A stretch of DNA of 7,605 nucleotides. Source: Dehalococcoidia bacterium. Its GTDB lineage: Bacteria > Chloroflexota > Dehalococcoidia > Dehalococcoidales > Fen-1064. The translations under genes were made by a program, and so were the position numbers. Below the pieces are notes generated by a model. The model was not told the origin of the DNA and did not search any database. It was given only the letters and a program-made list of their open reading frames with translations. How positions within the stretch are numbered: position 1 is the first letter of the stretch; every line of letters starts with the position of its first letter. Positions 6,711-7,605 of the stretch are shown piece by piece. Location: contig DUES01000220.1 of the NCBI GenBank assembly GCA_011192055.1, positions 1 through 7,605 on the forward strand, written 5' to 3'.

Positions 6711-7605
6711 ATGGAAAATTTCGTTTACAGGAATCCGACGACGGTTTATTTTGGCAAGAAAATGGAAGAGAATGTCGGGCAGATTGTCGCTCAATTTTCT
6801 AAAAATATAATGCTTCACCATTACGGTGAGGATGTGCTGAGAATTATTGGGATTTACGACACCGTTATTAAATCACTCAACGACGCCGGAGTGAAGTTTA
6901 CCGAACTGGGCGGGGTCAAACCCAATCCCAGAATCTCTCTGGTCAGGGAAGGAATTGAAATCTGCCGCAAAGAAGGAATTGATTTTATTCTCGGGGTTGG
7001 CGGCGGAAGTGTTATTGACTCATCCAAGGCCATTGCTTTTGGAGTGCCTTATGACGGCGATGTCTGGGATTTCTTTATCCACAAAGCGCGGGTGCAGGAG
7101 ACCCTGCCCACCGGCTCCATTCTGACCCTCCCCGGTACCGGAAGTGAAACAAGTTTGAGCTGCGTGGTTACAAACGAAGATATTGGCTATAAAGGCTCGG
7201 TGGATATTGATGTGATCCGGCCTGAATTTGCCATACTGAATCCCGAATTAACAATGTCCCTCCCTCCCTATCAGACCATGTGCGGTACATTCGATGCCTT
7301 GAGTCATGTTATTGAACGTTATTTCACCGATGTTCCCAATGTTACGGTGACCGACCTTCAGTGCGAAGCGGTGATGAGGGCAATTATCCATGTCGGTCCT
7401 CTCCAACTGGATGACCCCCATAACTACGACTACCGGGCCGAAATCATGTGGGCCAGCAAAATCGCCCACGATAACTCCCTCGGGATTGGCCGGATTGTCG
7501 ACTGGACTTCCCATGTTCTGGGTCATCAGATTAGCGCTGTCTTCGATTTAGCTCATGGTGCGTCCCTGGCCATAATGGTGCCCGCCTGGATGAAATATAT
7601 TTATA
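6711..7605 (+). CDS. Iron-containing alcohol dehydrogenase, butanol dehydrogenase/YqhD-like (3' end cut by window)
   Basis: This is an NAD(P)H-dependent group III alcohol dehydrogenase that reduces aldehydes to alcohols or the reverse. The substrate cannot be told from sequence. The visible 298 residues are the N-terminal three quarters of a family usually about 385-390 long, and the frame is still open at the window edge. Evidence includes the start MENFVYRNPTTVYFGK, the dinucleotide motif GVGGGSVIDSSKAIA (95-109), LTLPGTGSETS (138-148) and metal ligands Asp195 and His199 (FDALSHVIE), His268 and His282. His268 and His282 are spaced 14 apart, as in FucO and YqhD, and followed by the family's LAIMVPAWMKY. 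Start choice is clear: GAGGAG (6698-6703) lies 7 nt before the ATG. Residues 40-42 are EDV where this subfamily usually has GGS, which may change cofactor preference. Isoleucine codons are mostly ATT (19 of 29 by hand count), unlike RNase J. A separate promoter and these differences suggest an independent, possibly acquired gene. Confidence 0.93.
   Translation, partial: MENFVYRNPTTVYFGKKMEENVGQIVAQFSKNIMLHHYGEDVLRIIGIYDTVIKSLNDAGVKFTELGGVKPNPRISLVREGIEICRKEGIDFILGVGGGSVIDSSKAIAFGVPYDGDVWDFFIHKARVQETLPTGSILTLPGTGSETSLSCVVTNEDIGYKGSVDIDVIRPEFAILNPELTMSLPPYQTMCGTFDALSHVIERYFTDVPNVTVTDLQCEAVMRAIIHVGPLQLDDPHNYDYRAEIMWASKIAHDNSLGIGRIVDWTSHVLGHQISAVFDLAHGASLAIMVPAWMKYIY

Noticed and set aside
7248..7526. 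92-codon minus-strand open frame opposite the alcohol dehydrogenase
   Set aside because: The plus strand encodes the metal-binding core of the dehydrogenase here, so this is a shadow frame.

Overview
The window looks like an ordinary bacterial chromosome segment of middling GC, probably Chloroflexota and most likely Dehalococcoidia-like. The lineage call is an inference. It rests on the look of the FtsK protein (a GPTVTQFGVEPGW stretch followed by a charged insertion), on heavy use of ATA and AGG codons in the housekeeping genes, and on the gene neighbourhood. It has not been checked by any search.

Layout. Positions 1-127 hold no gene but contain a perfect 30-nt palindrome flanked by A and T runs, a bidirectional intrinsic terminator. 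Positions 128-1372 (minus strand) encode serine hydroxymethyltransferase (glyA). A divergent intergenic region (1373-1571) follows, with a sigma70-type promoter candidate pointing each way. Reading right is a tight run of four genes: a family 4 [4Fe-4S] uracil-DNA glycosylase (1572-2174), ribonuclease J (2179-3837), an FtsK/SpoIIIE DNA translocase (3868-6087) and an unrecognised 82-residue protein (6117-6365). Gaps are 4, 30 and 29 nt, so they probably form one operon. Next is a gene-free stretch of about 345 nt (6366-6710). It holds a cluster of ACTGC/GCAGT elements, a promoter candidate and two short hairpins. The start of an iron-containing alcohol dehydrogenase (butanol dehydrogenase/YqhD-like) follows at 6711 and runs off the right end.

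How the genes work together. GlyA supplies glycine and one-carbon units and is transcribed alone, away from the rest. The rightward operon groups uracil repair, RNA processing and chromosome segregation. The glycosylase ends in QLNMF, which looks like a sliding-clamp binding peptide and would tie repair to replication. The alcohol dehydrogenase looks like a separate transcription unit. Its isoleucine codon use differs from RNase J, and its cofactor loop lacks the usual NADPH-binding GGS.

I see no CRISPR array, mobile element, tRNA or rRNA, and nothing that amounts to a new multi-gene defence or metabolic system. The points most worth a second look are the UDG tail, the phased repeats and leader before the dehydrogenase, the altered dehydrogenase cofactor loop, and the conserved-looking small protein after ftsK.
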